64,000 bases of DNA. Source: Micromonospora pisi. Lineage in GTDB: Bacteria > Actinomycetota > Actinomycetes > Mycobacteriales > Micromonosporaceae. The position numbers were made by a program, and so were the translations under genes. Of the stretch, positions 24,431 to 32,399 are shown piece after piece. The DNA is taken from positions 3,720,001-3,784,000 of the forward strand of contig NZ_RBKT01000001.1 in NCBI RefSeq assembly GCF_003633685.1, in the 5' to 3' direction. A model generated the notes under the pieces. It saw only the letters and a program-made list of their open reading frames with translations, did not search any database and had not been told where the DNA came from. Every line of letters begins with the position of its first letter. Within the stretch, counting starts at the first letter, position 1.

Positions 24431-25279
24431 TCAGGCCCTCCCCGGTTCGTCGCCGAGCGCGATCGGCACACCGATCAGCGAGCCGTACTCGGTCCAGGAA
24501 CCGTCGTAGTTCTTGACGTTCTGGTGTCCGAGCAGTTCCTTGAGGACGAACCAGGTGTGCGAGGAGCGCTCACCGATCCGGCAGTACGCGATGGTGTCCA
24601 GTCCGTCGTCCAGCCCGGCCTCGCCGTAGATCTTGCGGAGGTCGTCGTCGGACTTGAAGGTGCCGTCCTCGTTCGCCGCCTTGGACCACGGCACGTTCAC
24701 CGCGGTCGGGATGTGGCCGGCCCGCTGGGACTGCTCCTGTGGCAGGTGCGCCGGAGCGAGCAGGCGTCCGGCGTACTCGTCGGGGGACCGGACGTCGACC
24801 AGGTTCTTGACCCCGATGGCGGCGACCGCCTCGTCGCGGAAGGCGCGGATGCTCAGGTCCGGCTCCTGCGCCACGTACTGGGTGGCCGGGCGGGTCACCG
24901 CGTCCTTGACCAGCGGCCGGGCGTCCAGCTCCCACTTCTTGCGACCGCCGTCGAGCAGCTTGACGTCGCGGTGGCCGTAGAGCTTGAAGTACCAGTACGC
25001 GTACGCGGCGAACCAGTTGTTGTTGCCGCCGTAGAGCACGACGATGTCGTCGTTGGCGACGCCCCGCTCGGAGAGGAGCGCCTCGAACTGGGACTTGTTC
25101 ACCGCGTCGCGGCGTACCGGGTCCTGCAGGTCCTTGCGCCAGTCCAGCTTGATCGCGCCGGCGATGTGGCCGCCGTCGTAGGCGGTGGTGTCCTCGTCGA
25201 CTTCGACGAAGACCACGCCCGGGGTGTCGAGGTTCTTCTCGGCCCAGTCGGCCGAGACGAGTGCGGTGTCGCGACTCAT
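24431..25279 (-). CDS. thiosulfate sulfurtransferase (two-rhodanese, CysA/SseA type)
   Basis: A 282-residue tandem rhodanese. The inactive N-terminal domain runs to about residue 145; the C-terminal domain has the active-site loop CRIGERSS with Cys233 as persulfide carrier. It transfers sulfane sulfur from thiosulfate or 3-mercaptopyruvate to cyanide or thiols. ATG 25279 has TTGGAG upstream. A 25-residue Cys-containing leader ORF lies 167 nt upstream on the same transcript, suggesting control by cysteine supply. In M. tuberculosis cysA2, DUF2993 (Rv0817c) and glnR follow the same order. Confidence 0.9.
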   Translation of the reverse strand: MSRDTALVSADWAEKNLDTPGVVFVEVDEDTTAYDGGHIAGAIKLDWRKDLQDPVRRDAVNKSQFEALLSERGVANDDIVVLYGGNNNWFAAYAYWYFKLYGHRDVKLLDGGRKKWELDARPLVKDAVTRPATQYVAQEPDLSIRAFRDEAVAAIGVKNLVDVRSPDEYAGRLLAPAHLPQEQSQRAGHIPTAVNVPWSKAANEDGTFKSDDDLRKIYGEAGLDDGLDTIAYCRIGERSSHTWFVLKELLGHQNVKNYDGSWTEYGSLIGVPIALGDEPGRA

Positions 25280-25339
25280 CAGATCACTCCAAGGTCTTGG
25301 ATGATGGATTGGTGAGCCAGCGCGGGTATCGAAGGATTT

Positions 25340-25460
25340 CGTCGCACCACGCGCGGGACCCATAGCGAGAGGGATCACGGGTTTGTGCGACGGCGCCGCT
25401 GCCGGGCGTGAGGAAAATCAGAGGGTACGCGAGAGCAGCCCCGCCGTCAGATGACGGGGC
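25340..25460 (-). promoter_or_regulatory. structured leader between Cys peptide and sulfurtransferase
   Basis: Two inverted repeats lie in the 167-nt leader. One (25438-25460, 9 paired bases with a 3-nt bulge) covers the stop codon of the leader peptide. The other is an 8-bp perfect pair, CGTCGCAC at 25340-25347 and GTGCGACG at 25385-25392. Alternative pairing controlled by ribosome stalling would give attenuation; no U-rich terminator is evident, so RBS masking is the other option. Confidence 0.4.
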
Positions 25461-25524
25461 GACACAGGCAGGTGGCCACGCGGCACAGGTCGACCGCGCG
25501 CCGTTTGGTGAGGAGCGTCCCCAT
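25447..25524 (-). CDS. 25-residue Cys-containing leader peptide
   Basis: ATG 25524 to TGA 25447-25449. The peptide begins MGTLLTKRRAVDL and its last 12 residues hold Cys14, Cys19 and Cys21, ending CRPVI. Short peptides of this type precede sulfur-assimilation and cysA-like operons in actinobacteria and sense cysteine by ribosome stalling (known in mycobacteria). The promoter (TAAGCT at 25533-25538) ends 8 nt before the ATG, so the message is leaderless. Confidence 0.82.
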   Translation of the reverse strand: MGTLLTKRRAVDLCRVATCLCRPVI

Positions 25525-25532
25525 GGGCTGGG

Positions 25533-25561
25533 AGCTTACCAGCCGGAAATAATCGCGTCAC
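25533..25561 (-). promoter_or_regulatory. promoter of the sulfurtransferase operon
   Basis: -35 GTGACG (25556-25561), 17-bp spacer and -10 TAAGCT (25533-25538), followed 8 nt later by the leader-peptide ATG. It is one of the few promoters here with both boxes visible. Confidence 0.55.
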
Positions 25562-25606
25562 GAGCCGACCACGATCCGGGATCGCGCCGGAGCAGCCAAC
25601 CAAAGG

Positions 25607-26428
25607 TCAGTTGATCGGTACGTTCTTCGCGGTGGCCCGGACGGACAGTCCCTGGGGCAGCGGCCGGACCTCCTGCACCTGGAGGTTGAACGGCAGCTCC
25701 GGCAGGGGCAGCCGGATCGCGATCCGGCGCACGTACTCCTGCACGGCCAGGCGGGCCACCGGGATGTCGGGCAGGCCCTGCACGTCCAGGTCACTGAAGC
25801 TGAGCGCCACCTCGGCGCCCTCGACCTTGAGGTTCGCGGCGCCGGTGACCGTGAACGCCTGACCCAGCACCTGGACCGGGGCGGTCACCATCAGCTTGCC
25901 GCCGTCCTCCTTGAGCTGGAGGCCGGGCTGGTCGACCAGCTTCAGCACGCTGTCGTACGCGATGGTCGCGGTCCCGTCGACGGTCCCGGCGGTGACCTGC
26001 CCCTGCCCGGTACGGAGTGTGTTGATCGACGCGCGGATGTCCTGCGCGTCGATGTGCAGCTCGGGCAGGTGTACGGCCTCGGCGTTGGCGACCGGCGCCT
26101 CCACGTCACGCACCACCACCACGATCGACTGGTAGTTGCCGGCGATCACCTGGCTGAGGAACGGGAACCCGTTGACGCTCACGTCCGGCGGACCGGACTT
26201 GATTCCCTCACGGGTGATCTCCTGGCTGATCCTGGTGCCGATCTCGCGCTCGGCGAAGCCGACCGCGTACCGGTCGGCCACGACCAGGCCGACGAGCAGC
26301 ACCAACAGCAGAACCAGCAGGCCGATGAGCAGTTTGCGGCCGCGTCGGCGCGGCCGCTCGCCCGTCCGGTGCGATCGGGGCAACCGCCTGGGGTAACCCT
26401 CATCCTGTGCCGGATAACTGTCTGCCAC
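25607..26428 (-). CDS. DUF2993 (LmeA-like) membrane-anchored protein
   Basis: A 273-residue protein: a basic cytoplasmic N-terminus (RPRRRGRK), one transmembrane helix (about 33-52), then an extracytoplasmic DUF2993 domain of repeated amphipathic strands. Mycobacterial relatives include LmeA, which affects lipomannan mannose-chain elongation, and Rv0817c beside glnR, as here. The GTG 26428 start is taken for length; upstream GGCGGGTGG is only a fair ribosome binding site. The biochemical role here is unknown. Confidence 0.85.
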   Translation of the reverse strand: MADSYPAQDEGYPRRLPRSHRTGERPRRRGRKLLIGLLVLLLVLLVGLVVADRYAVGFAEREIGTRISQEITREGIKSGPPDVSVNGFPFLSQVIAGNYQSIVVVVRDVEAPVANAEAVHLPELHIDAQDIRASINTLRTGQGQVTAGTVDGTATIAYDSVLKLVDQPGLQLKEDGGKLMVTAPVQVLGQAFTVTGAANLKVEGAEVALSFSDLDVQGLPDIPVARLAVQEYVRRIAIRLPLPELPFNLQVQEVRPLPQGLSVRATAKNVPIN

Positions 26429-26548
26429 GCCACCCGCCTTCGCCTACCGGACCGGCGGTGCCACCGATCGGGGAACCGCTACGTACCCGGCCCGCGCGAA
26501 CCTCAACCCGGGCGAGAACATGATCCCCTACGCCCGATTTTCCCGCCC

Positions 26549-26584
26549 TCCTCCCTCCCCCGGCGGATCGCACCGGAGGGAGGA
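26549..26584 (-). terminator. hairpin after the 26610-27710 gene
   Basis: TCCTCCCTC (26549-26557) pairs with GAGGGAGGA (26576-26584), 9 bp with further CCGG pairing inside. On the minus strand it starts 26 nt after the stop codon and is followed 7 nt later by AAAA. Confidence 0.55.
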
Positions 26585-26609
26585 AGGAACCACCCGAAGG
26601 GGCGAAGAG

Positions 26610-27710
26610 CTAGAGGAAGAACACGCTCATCGCGTACGCGGCCGGCGCGGCCAGGGCGAACCCGCCGAGCGGACCCTGCATGTGCCGGGCCACCCACATG
26701 GTCGGCGGCTCACCCGCCATCAGTCGGCCGGCTTCCGAGTAACCGACACCGAGGTCCGCCAGGACCGCGGCGGTCGCCGCGACCAGCCCGACGACCGCAC
26801 CGCTGGTCGGGGTGAAGCCGACGACGTATCCGCCGATGACGCCGCTGGCCAGGGTGCCGAGCATCGCTCCCAGGACCACGCCGGCCGCACCCCGGGGCAC
26901 CTGTGGCGCCAGCCGGGGCCAGGGCAGTACCGCGTCGGTGAGCCGGGCGACCACGAGCGCCACGCCGCTGCCGCCGAGGCAGACGAAGATCGCCTGGGTG
27001 CCGATCGGCAGCCGGCTGAGCACGATCAGGCTCGCGAACGCGACCACGCCGATCACCACCAGGAGGGTGGCGCCGAGCGACTCGGTGACCTGGGCTCGGT
27101 CGGTTCGGCGGACCAGTTGGCCGAGCACGCCGACCACGAAACCGGCCACCGCCACGTAGCCGACCGGCCCGAGGGCCGCGACCTGCGGCAGGATCGCCGC
27201 CGCGTCGGCACCGGCGGCGACCGCCACGGCCACCCCGGCGACCAGCGGCAGGGCGGGCGGGCGCATCGCCATGGTCCAGGCCAGGATGTAGAGCAGTTGC
27301 ACCCCGAACACCACGAGCGCGAACGGGATCCGCGCCCCTGGGCCGGAGGTCTGCGCACCGAAGACGAGCCCCAGGCCGAGCAGGCCGGCGAAGCCGGCGA
27401 TCGCCAGCGCCAGCGGGCGGCGGATCGGGACGGGTTCGAACTCCTCCTCGTCCGACTCGTCGTCGATCTCCGGGTCCAGGCCGCTACCGGGGACCGGATC
27501 GTCCGCGCCACGCTTGCCGCGCAGGCGCCGACGACCGGTCTCGGGCTCCCGTTGTTCGTCCGCGGCGGGCGGTTCGTCAAAGGGCATGCCGGACGGGCCG
27601 GGCGCCGGCGGGTAGCCGCGGTGGGGGCCGGACGGTGGTCCGGCCGGTCCGCCACGGGGCCCGTCGGCCCAGGAATCGCGACCGGTCTCGGGTGACGTCG
27701 AGGGGAACAC
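26610..27710 (-). CDS. hypothetical polytopic membrane protein
   Basis: I do not recognise a family. The 366-residue protein starts with about 90 disordered Pro/Gly/Asp/Glu-rich residues (including DDESDEEEFEP), followed by about ten hydrophobic segments. There are no catalytic or transporter motifs I can name; late GFTPTSGAVVGL and PTMWVARHMQGPLGG may be functional loops. GTG 27710 is chosen as the first start after a clearly non-coding extension; the ribosome binding site is weak. It lies divergent from glnR. Confidence 0.72.
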   Translation of the reverse strand: MFPSTSPETGRDSWADGPRGGPAGPPSGPHRGYPPAPGPSGMPFDEPPAADEQREPETGRRRLRGKRGADDPVPGSGLDPEIDDESDEEEFEPVPIRRPLALAIAGFAGLLGLGLVFGAQTSGPGARIPFALVVFGVQLLYILAWTMAMRPPALPLVAGVAVAVAAGADAAAILPQVAALGPVGYVAVAGFVVGVLGQLVRRTDRAQVTESLGATLLVVIGVVAFASLIVLSRLPIGTQAIFVCLGGSGVALVVARLTDAVLPWPRLAPQVPRGAAGVVLGAMLGTLASGVIGGYVVGFTPTSGAVVGLVAATAAVLADLGVGYSEAGRLMAGEPPTMWVARHMQGPLGGFALAAPAAYAMSVFFL

Positions 27711-27892
27711 GCACTGATCGTGCCAGATCGGGCCGCTGACGCACGGATTCTGGTTTCGGTCGTGTAAAAACCTCCCCCATTGAGGTCGAGAACACAGCCG
27801 AAGGGGCAATCGTCCGGGATCACCTTGCGGCGGATCCGATAAGCTCGGGCCTTACCCCGCCCCGTCAGCGACGCCGGGACCGACACCATTAA

Positions 27893-27931
27893 CCAGTGGC
27901 ACGAGCCGGCCCTGATCCGGAGAGCCACTGG
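27893..27931 (+). promoter_or_regulatory. hairpin in the glnR leader
   Basis: CCAGTGGC and GCCACTGG pair perfectly (27893-27900, 27924-27931) with additional CCGG/CCGG inside. It ends 39 bp before the glnR start. It could be a leader structure or an operator. The rest of the 260-bp divergent region shows nothing I would name. Confidence 0.4.
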
Positions 27932-27970
27932 CCACCGCGCGGCGATGCGCCGCCGGGACGGAGGTGATGT

Positions 27971-28693
27971 GTGGAGATCCTGTTGCTGGTCACCGCGCGC
28001 GCAGGCGAGCCGTCGGCCGTGCTGCCCGCCCTCGACCTGCTCCCCCACTCGATTCGCACCGCACCACGGGACGTCCGCACGCTCGTAGCCGGGCCCAGCC
28101 CGGACGCCGTACTGGTGGACGCCCGCTCGGAACTGAGCGAGGCCCGTGCCACCTGCCGCATGCTGCACGCCACCGGTCTGGGCGTACCGCTGGTCGCGGT
28201 GGTCACCGAGGCTGGCCTGATCGCGCTCAACGCCGACTGGGGCGTGGACGACGTGATCCTCGCCAGCGCCGGCCCCGCCGAGGTCGAGGCGCGGTTGCGG
28301 CTCGCCGTGGGGCGGCTCACCAACGCGATCGCCGGTGCCGGCGGCCAGATCCGGGCCGGCGAGCTGTCGATCGACCCGGACACCTACGCCGCCAAGCTGA
28401 AGGGTCGGCCGCTCGACCTCACCTACAAGGAGTTCGAGCTGCTCAAGTTCCTCGCCCAGCACCCCGGCCGGGTCTTCACCCGGGACCAGCTGCTGCGCGA
28501 GGTCTGGGGCTACGACTACTTCGGCGGCACCCGCACGGTCGACGTGCACGTACGGCGGCTGCGGGCGAAGCTCGGCTCCGAGTACGAGTCGATGATCGGT
28601 ACGGTCCGCCAGGTCGGTTACAAGTTCGTCGTACCGCCCTCGTCCCGCTCCCTGCCGGAGTCGGAGCCGGCGACGGCGCCCCTCCCGGTCTGA
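27971..28693 (+). CDS. glnR: global nitrogen regulator GlnR
   Basis: A 240-residue OmpR-type regulator matching actinobacterial GlnR closely. It has an atypical receiver with the conserved Asp50 (DAVLVD), then a C-terminal winged helix with [37 protein letters not shown] and [13 protein letters not shown]. GlnR controls amt, glnA, nir and other nitrogen genes as an orphan regulator without a dedicated kinase. GTG 27971 has GGAGGTGAT upstream. The order DUF2993-glnR-mshD-pst is also that of M. tuberculosis. Confidence 0.95.
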   Translation: MEILLLVTARAGEPSAVLPALDLLPHSIRTAPRDVRTLVAGPSPDAVLVDARSELSEARATCRMLHATGLGVPLVAVVTEAGLIALNADWGVDDVILASAGPAEVEARLRLAVGRLTNAIAGAGGQIRAGELSIDPDTYAAKLKGRPLDLTYKEFELLKFLAQHPGRVFTRDQLLREVWGYDYFGGTRTVDVHVRRLRAKLGSEYESMIGTVRQVGYKFVVPPSSRSLPESEPATAPLPV

Positions 28694-28749
28694 CCGTTTC
28701 CGGGCTCCGTCCGGTTCTTCGGTGTTCCGAGCCGGTTCTGTCCTCGACC

Positions 28750-28789
28750 AACGAACGCCACCTGGTGACCACACCGGGTGGCGTTCGTT
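28750..28789 (+). terminator. glnR terminator
   Basis: AACGAACGCCACC (28750-28762) and its exact complement (28777-28789) form a 13-bp stem with a 14-nt loop, 57 bp after the glnR stop. The 3' arm ends in GTTCGTT, a partial T-run. Confidence 0.75.
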
Positions 28790-28888
28790 GTATCCAGGTC
28801 ACCATTTCCGGCAACTGGCCGAATCAGATATTTAAGCGGCATTTGGTACGTACGCTGAGTTCCCAGGCACGGCACAAGGGGGACGGCA

Positions 28889-29956
28889 GTGGCATCGACG
28901 CGTGGCCAGGAAGGGTCGGTCGGCCGGGACGGACGACGGCAATCCTTCCTGGCCAACCCGGCCAACCTGTCCCTGATCGTGGTCCTCACCCTCGCCGCCG
29001 GCTCGATCCTCGGCGGGGTCTACGTCCTCGGCCGCGCGCTCAGTCCATCGGAGCAGGTGCAGGACCCACTCAGCGTCTCAGCCCCGCCCGACACCAGACC
29101 CACCCACGCAACCACACCGGGCAACCCACCGGCCCCGCCTTCCCGGTCGGCCACCTCCCCCTCGCCCACCCCGACGGAATCGGTCCGGGAGACGACCCCC
29201 GCCGACGACCGCCCCCGGCTCGCCCTCGAACGGGGCGGCCCGTACGGCGCGCGGCTCACCTCCGGCTCCGCCGACGTGGCGCTCACCTTCGACGACGGGC
29301 CGGACCCCAGCTACACCCCGCAGGTCCTCGACCTGCTGGCCGAGTACCAGGTCAAGGCGACCTTCTGCATGGTCGGCGAACAGGCCGCCGCCCACCCCGA
29401 GCTGGTACGGGCGATAGTGGCGGCCGGCCACACCCTGTGCAACCACTCCTGGTCACATGACCTGACCCTGGGCAGCCGGTCCCGTACGGCCATCCGGTCC
29501 GACCTGGCCCGCACCAACGCCGCCATCAGTGCCGCCGTACCCGGCACCCGGATCGTCTACTTCCGGCAGCCCGGCGGCGCCTGGACCTCGAACGTCGTCG
29601 GCGCCGCCTGGGAACTCGGCATGACCTCGCTGCACTGGGCGGTGGATCCACGGGACTGGACCCAGCCGGGTGCCGGCAGCATCGCGTCGACCGTCACGGC
29701 GGGCGTACGCGCCGGCTCGATCGTGCTCATGCACGACTCCGGCGGCGACCGGCAACAGACCGTGAACGCACTGCACACCATCCTGCCCAACCTGCTGCGC
29801 CGGTTCGAGCTGTCGTCCCTGCCGACCGGGCCGCCCTCGACCAGCACGGACAACACCGGTGCCACAGCGTCGGGCGCGCCCCGGCTCGACACCTCGGTCC
29901 GTACGCCCGATCCGTCGGCGGGGGCCACCGAACCGTCCGCCGCTGCCGTCCGGTAA
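28889..29956 (+). CDS. membrane-anchored polysaccharide deacetylase (NodB domain)
   Basis: A 355-residue protein: cytoplasmic head, transmembrane helix at about 27-48, Pro/Thr/Ser-rich linker to about 110, then a carbohydrate esterase 4 domain. Metal and base motifs are TFDDGPD (Asp135, Asp136), HSWSH (His186, His190), the RQPGG segment, DPRDW and LMHDS. It would remove acetyl groups from peptidoglycan GlcNAc/MurNAc or another cell-wall glycan on the outer face. The C-terminal 50 residues are low complexity. GTG 28889 has AAGGGGGA upstream. Confidence 0.88.
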   Translation: MASTRGQEGSVGRDGRRQSFLANPANLSLIVVLTLAAGSILGGVYVLGRALSPSEQVQDPLSVSAPPDTRPTHATTPGNPPAPPSRSATSPSPTPTESVRETTPADDRPRLALERGGPYGARLTSGSADVALTFDDGPDPSYTPQVLDLLAEYQVKATFCMVGEQAAAHPELVRAIVAAGHTLCNHSWSHDLTLGSRSRTAIRSDLARTNAAISAAVPGTRIVYFRQPGGAWTSNVVGAAWELGMTSLHWAVDPRDWTQPGAGSIASTVTAGVRAGSIVLMHDSGGDRQQTVNALHTILPNLLRRFELSSLPTGPPSTSTDNTGATASGAPRLDTSVRTPDPSAGATEPSAAAVR

Positions 29957-30052
29957 CCGGTCCCGTCGGCCGCGCCGGACCGGCTCCCGGACGCGGTGGT
30001 GATCTCGCCCTCGGAACACGATCGCGGTCCGGCCGAGTTGGTAGCGGCGGGA

Positions 30053-30058
30053 TAACGT
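30053..30058 (+). promoter_or_regulatory. -10 box of mshD
   Basis: TAACGT ends 6 nt before GTG 30065, implying a leaderless mRNA. Confidence 0.45.
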
Positions 30059-30064
30059 AACGGA

Positions 30065-31039
30065 GTGACCACGGCAGCCCCAGAGGTAACCCGGATCGAT
30101 CGCCTCGAACCGGGGCAGATCAGCGACCTCCTGGCGCTTGCCCAGGCCGCCGACCGGGCCGATGGCGCACACCCCCTCTCCGAGCACGTGATGCTTCGGC
30201 TCCGCTCGGAGGACCCCGCCCCGGTCGACCACCTCGTCCTGCGCGACCGCACCGGCGTGCCGGTCGGCTACGCCCAGCTCGACCGGACCGGTGACCCGGC
30301 CGGCGCCGAAGCGGAACTGGCCGTACACCCGCAACACCGCCGGCAGGGGCTGGGCCGGGCCCTGGTCGACGCGGCAGTCGCCCGCAGCGGCGGCGCCGAT
30401 CTGCGCATCTGGGCGCACGGTGATCACCCGTCGGCCGCCGCTCTCGCGCTCGACCTGGGCTTCACCCGCGAGCGGGTGCTGTGGCAGTTCCGCCGACCGC
30501 TCGGCGGGACCAGCACCGGGCCGGTTCTGCCTGCGGGTGTCGTACTGCGCGCGTTCCAGCCGGGTCAGGATGACGAGGCGTGGCTCGCGGTGAACCGGCG
30601 CGCCTTCGCCGAGCATCCCGAACAGGGCCGGTGGACCGCGGCCGACCTGACCGTACGGATGGCTGAGCCGTGGTTCGACCCGGCCGGCTTCCTGCTCGCG
30701 GTCGAGGAGTCGACCGGCCGCCTGCTCGGTTTCCACTGGACCAAGGTGCACGCCCAGCCGGGCCCGGCCGACGCGCACGGCCAGCGGGACGCGGCCGTTC
30801 CAGGCGAGATCCGGCACGAGCCGATGGGCGAGGTGTACGTGGTCGGGGTCGACCCGGAGGCACACGGCCTCGGCCTCGGCAAGGCGCTGACCTGGGCCGG
30901 CCTGCGCCATCTGGGTGACCGTGGGTTGACCAGGGTGATGCTCTACGTAGATGAATCCAACGTCGCGGCGGTGGCCCTCTACACGCGGCTCGGCTTTTCT
31001 CGGTGGACCACGCACGTCCAGTACCGACACACCGCATAA
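30065..31039 (+). CDS. mshD: mycothiol synthase MshD
   Basis: A 324-residue double-GNAT enzyme that acetylates Cys-GlcN-Ins, the last step of mycothiol synthesis. The first GNAT half has VHPQHRRQGLGRALV; the second has GEVYVVGVDPEAHGLGLGKALT and YVDESNVAAVALYTRLGF, which match MshD. Its place between glnR and the pst genes is the mycobacterial order (Rv0818-Rv0820). Confidence 0.93.
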   Translation: MTTAAPEVTRIDRLEPGQISDLLALAQAADRADGAHPLSEHVMLRLRSEDPAPVDHLVLRDRTGVPVGYAQLDRTGDPAGAEAELAVHPQHRRQGLGRALVDAAVARSGGADLRIWAHGDHPSAAALALDLGFTRERVLWQFRRPLGGTSTGPVLPAGVVLRAFQPGQDDEAWLAVNRRAFAEHPEQGRWTAADLTVRMAEPWFDPAGFLLAVEESTGRLLGFHWTKVHAQPGPADAHGQRDAAVPGEIRHEPMGEVYVVGVDPEAHGLGLGKALTWAGLRHLGDRGLTRVMLYVDESNVAAVALYTRLGFSRWTTHVQYRHTA

Positions 31040-31120
31040 CGGACGTAGCGAACTCCGGCCCCTCAGTTCACGGAACGGACAACTCGCCCTCAGCTCTGGT
31101 CCATCTGACCGGCCGCACCT

Positions 31121-31142
31121 GTTCACCCTTCGTTCACTCACG
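31121..31142 (+). promoter_or_regulatory. PHO box before pstS
   Basis: Two 11-bp direct repeats, GTTCACCCTTC and GTTCACTCACG, head to tail and oriented toward pstS. This matches the Streptomyces PhoP-binding unit (GTTCACC-type). It predicts induction of the pst operon under phosphate starvation. Confidence 0.82.
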
Positions 31143-31251
31143 CCCGGCGAACCGGCTACCTGGCACTTCTAACTTGCCTAGTAGCCGGTGGATAGCCGGC
31201 TCCCGGGGCAGAGTTCCCGGCGCTCCGTCCATGTGAAGGGAAACCCCTCAG

Positions 31252-32355
31252 GTGAAGCTCCAGCGGCACGGCATTCTTGCCTGCCTCGCTCTGACTGCGG
31301 CACTTGCACTCAGTGCGTGCGGCTCGGACAACAACGAGCCCGCCGGGCCCTCGGCCTCCGGGTCTGCCGCCGCGGCCGACTGCGCCACCGGCACCATCAA
31401 CGCGCAGGGTTCCTCCGCGCAGAAGAACGCCGTTGCCGAGTGGGTCAAGGCCTACCAGCAGCAGTGCACCGGCGTGACCATCAACTACGAGCCTTCCGGT
31501 TCCGGCGCGGGCATCCAGGCCTTCATCGCCGGCACCGCCGACTTTGCCGGCTCCGACTCGGCGCTCAAGGACGACGAGCAGCCGAAGGCTGACGCCAAGT
31601 GCCCGTCGGGCAAGGCCATCCACCTGCCGATGGTCATCGGCCCGGTGGCCATCGCCTACAACCTGCCCGGTGTGACCGGCCTGCAGCTCAAGCCGACCAC
31701 CCTGGCGCAGATCTTCGCCGGCAAGGTCACCAAGTGGGACGACGCCGCGATCAAGGCCGACAACCCGAGCGCGACCCTTCCGTCGACCGCGATCCAGGCC
31801 GTGCACCGCTCTGACGAGTCGGGCACGACCGACAACTTCACCGCCTTCCTGAGCAAGACCGCCGAGGCCGACTGGACCTTCGGCAAGGCCAAGGCGTGGA
31901 AGGCCCCGGGCGGCACCGGCGCCAAGGGCTCGGACGGCGTGGCCGCCCTGGTCAAGCAGACCGCCGGCACCATCGGCTACGTCGAGCTCTCGTTCGCCGA
32001 GAACTCCGCGCTCAGCACCGCCAAGGTCGCCAACGGAGCCGGCGAGTTCGTCGCGCTGAACGCCGAGTCGGCCGGCAAGACCATCGCCAGCGCCGAGGTC
32101 ACCGGCCAGGGCGACGACCTGAAGCTGTCGATCGACTACAACACCAAGGAGGCCGGGGCCTACCCGATCGTCCTGGTGACCTACGAGATCGTCTGCAACA
32201 AGGGCCTCGCGGCTGACAAGCTCGCGCTGGTCAAGGGCTTCCTCGGCCACGCGGCCAGCAGCACGGGACAGGCCGACCTGGCCGACCTGGGCTACGCCCC
32301 GCTGCCGGAGTCGGTCCGCACCAAGGTCGAGGCCGCCGTCAAGAGCATCGCCTGA
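31252..32355 (+). CDS. pstS: phosphate ABC transporter binding lipoprotein PstS
   Basis: A 367-residue lipoprotein with a lipobox LSAC (Cys23), then a PstS fold. Phosphate-contact motifs are visible: GSSAQKNA, YEPSGSGAGI, DFAGSDS and RSDESGTTDNF. It captures inorganic phosphate outside the membrane for PstCA. GTG 31252 is preceded by AAGGGAA at a rather long distance. It is first gene of pstSCAB, behind a PHO box. Confidence 0.95.
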   Translation: MKLQRHGILACLALTAALALSACGSDNNEPAGPSASGSAAAADCATGTINAQGSSAQKNAVAEWVKAYQQQCTGVTINYEPSGSGAGIQAFIAGTADFAGSDSALKDDEQPKADAKCPSGKAIHLPMVIGPVAIAYNLPGVTGLQLKPTTLAQIFAGKVTKWDDAAIKADNPSATLPSTAIQAVHRSDESGTTDNFTAFLSKTAEADWTFGKAKAWKAPGGTGAKGSDGVAALVKQTAGTIGYVELSFAENSALSTAKVANGAGEFVALNAESAGKTIASAEVTGQGDDLKLSIDYNTKEAGAYPIVLVTYEIVCNKGLAADKLALVKGFLGHAASSTGQADLADLGYAPLPESVRTKVEAAVKSIA

Positions 32356-32399
32356 CCCGGTAACCCAGCCCCCGGACACCACACGGAGCGAGCGAGCAG

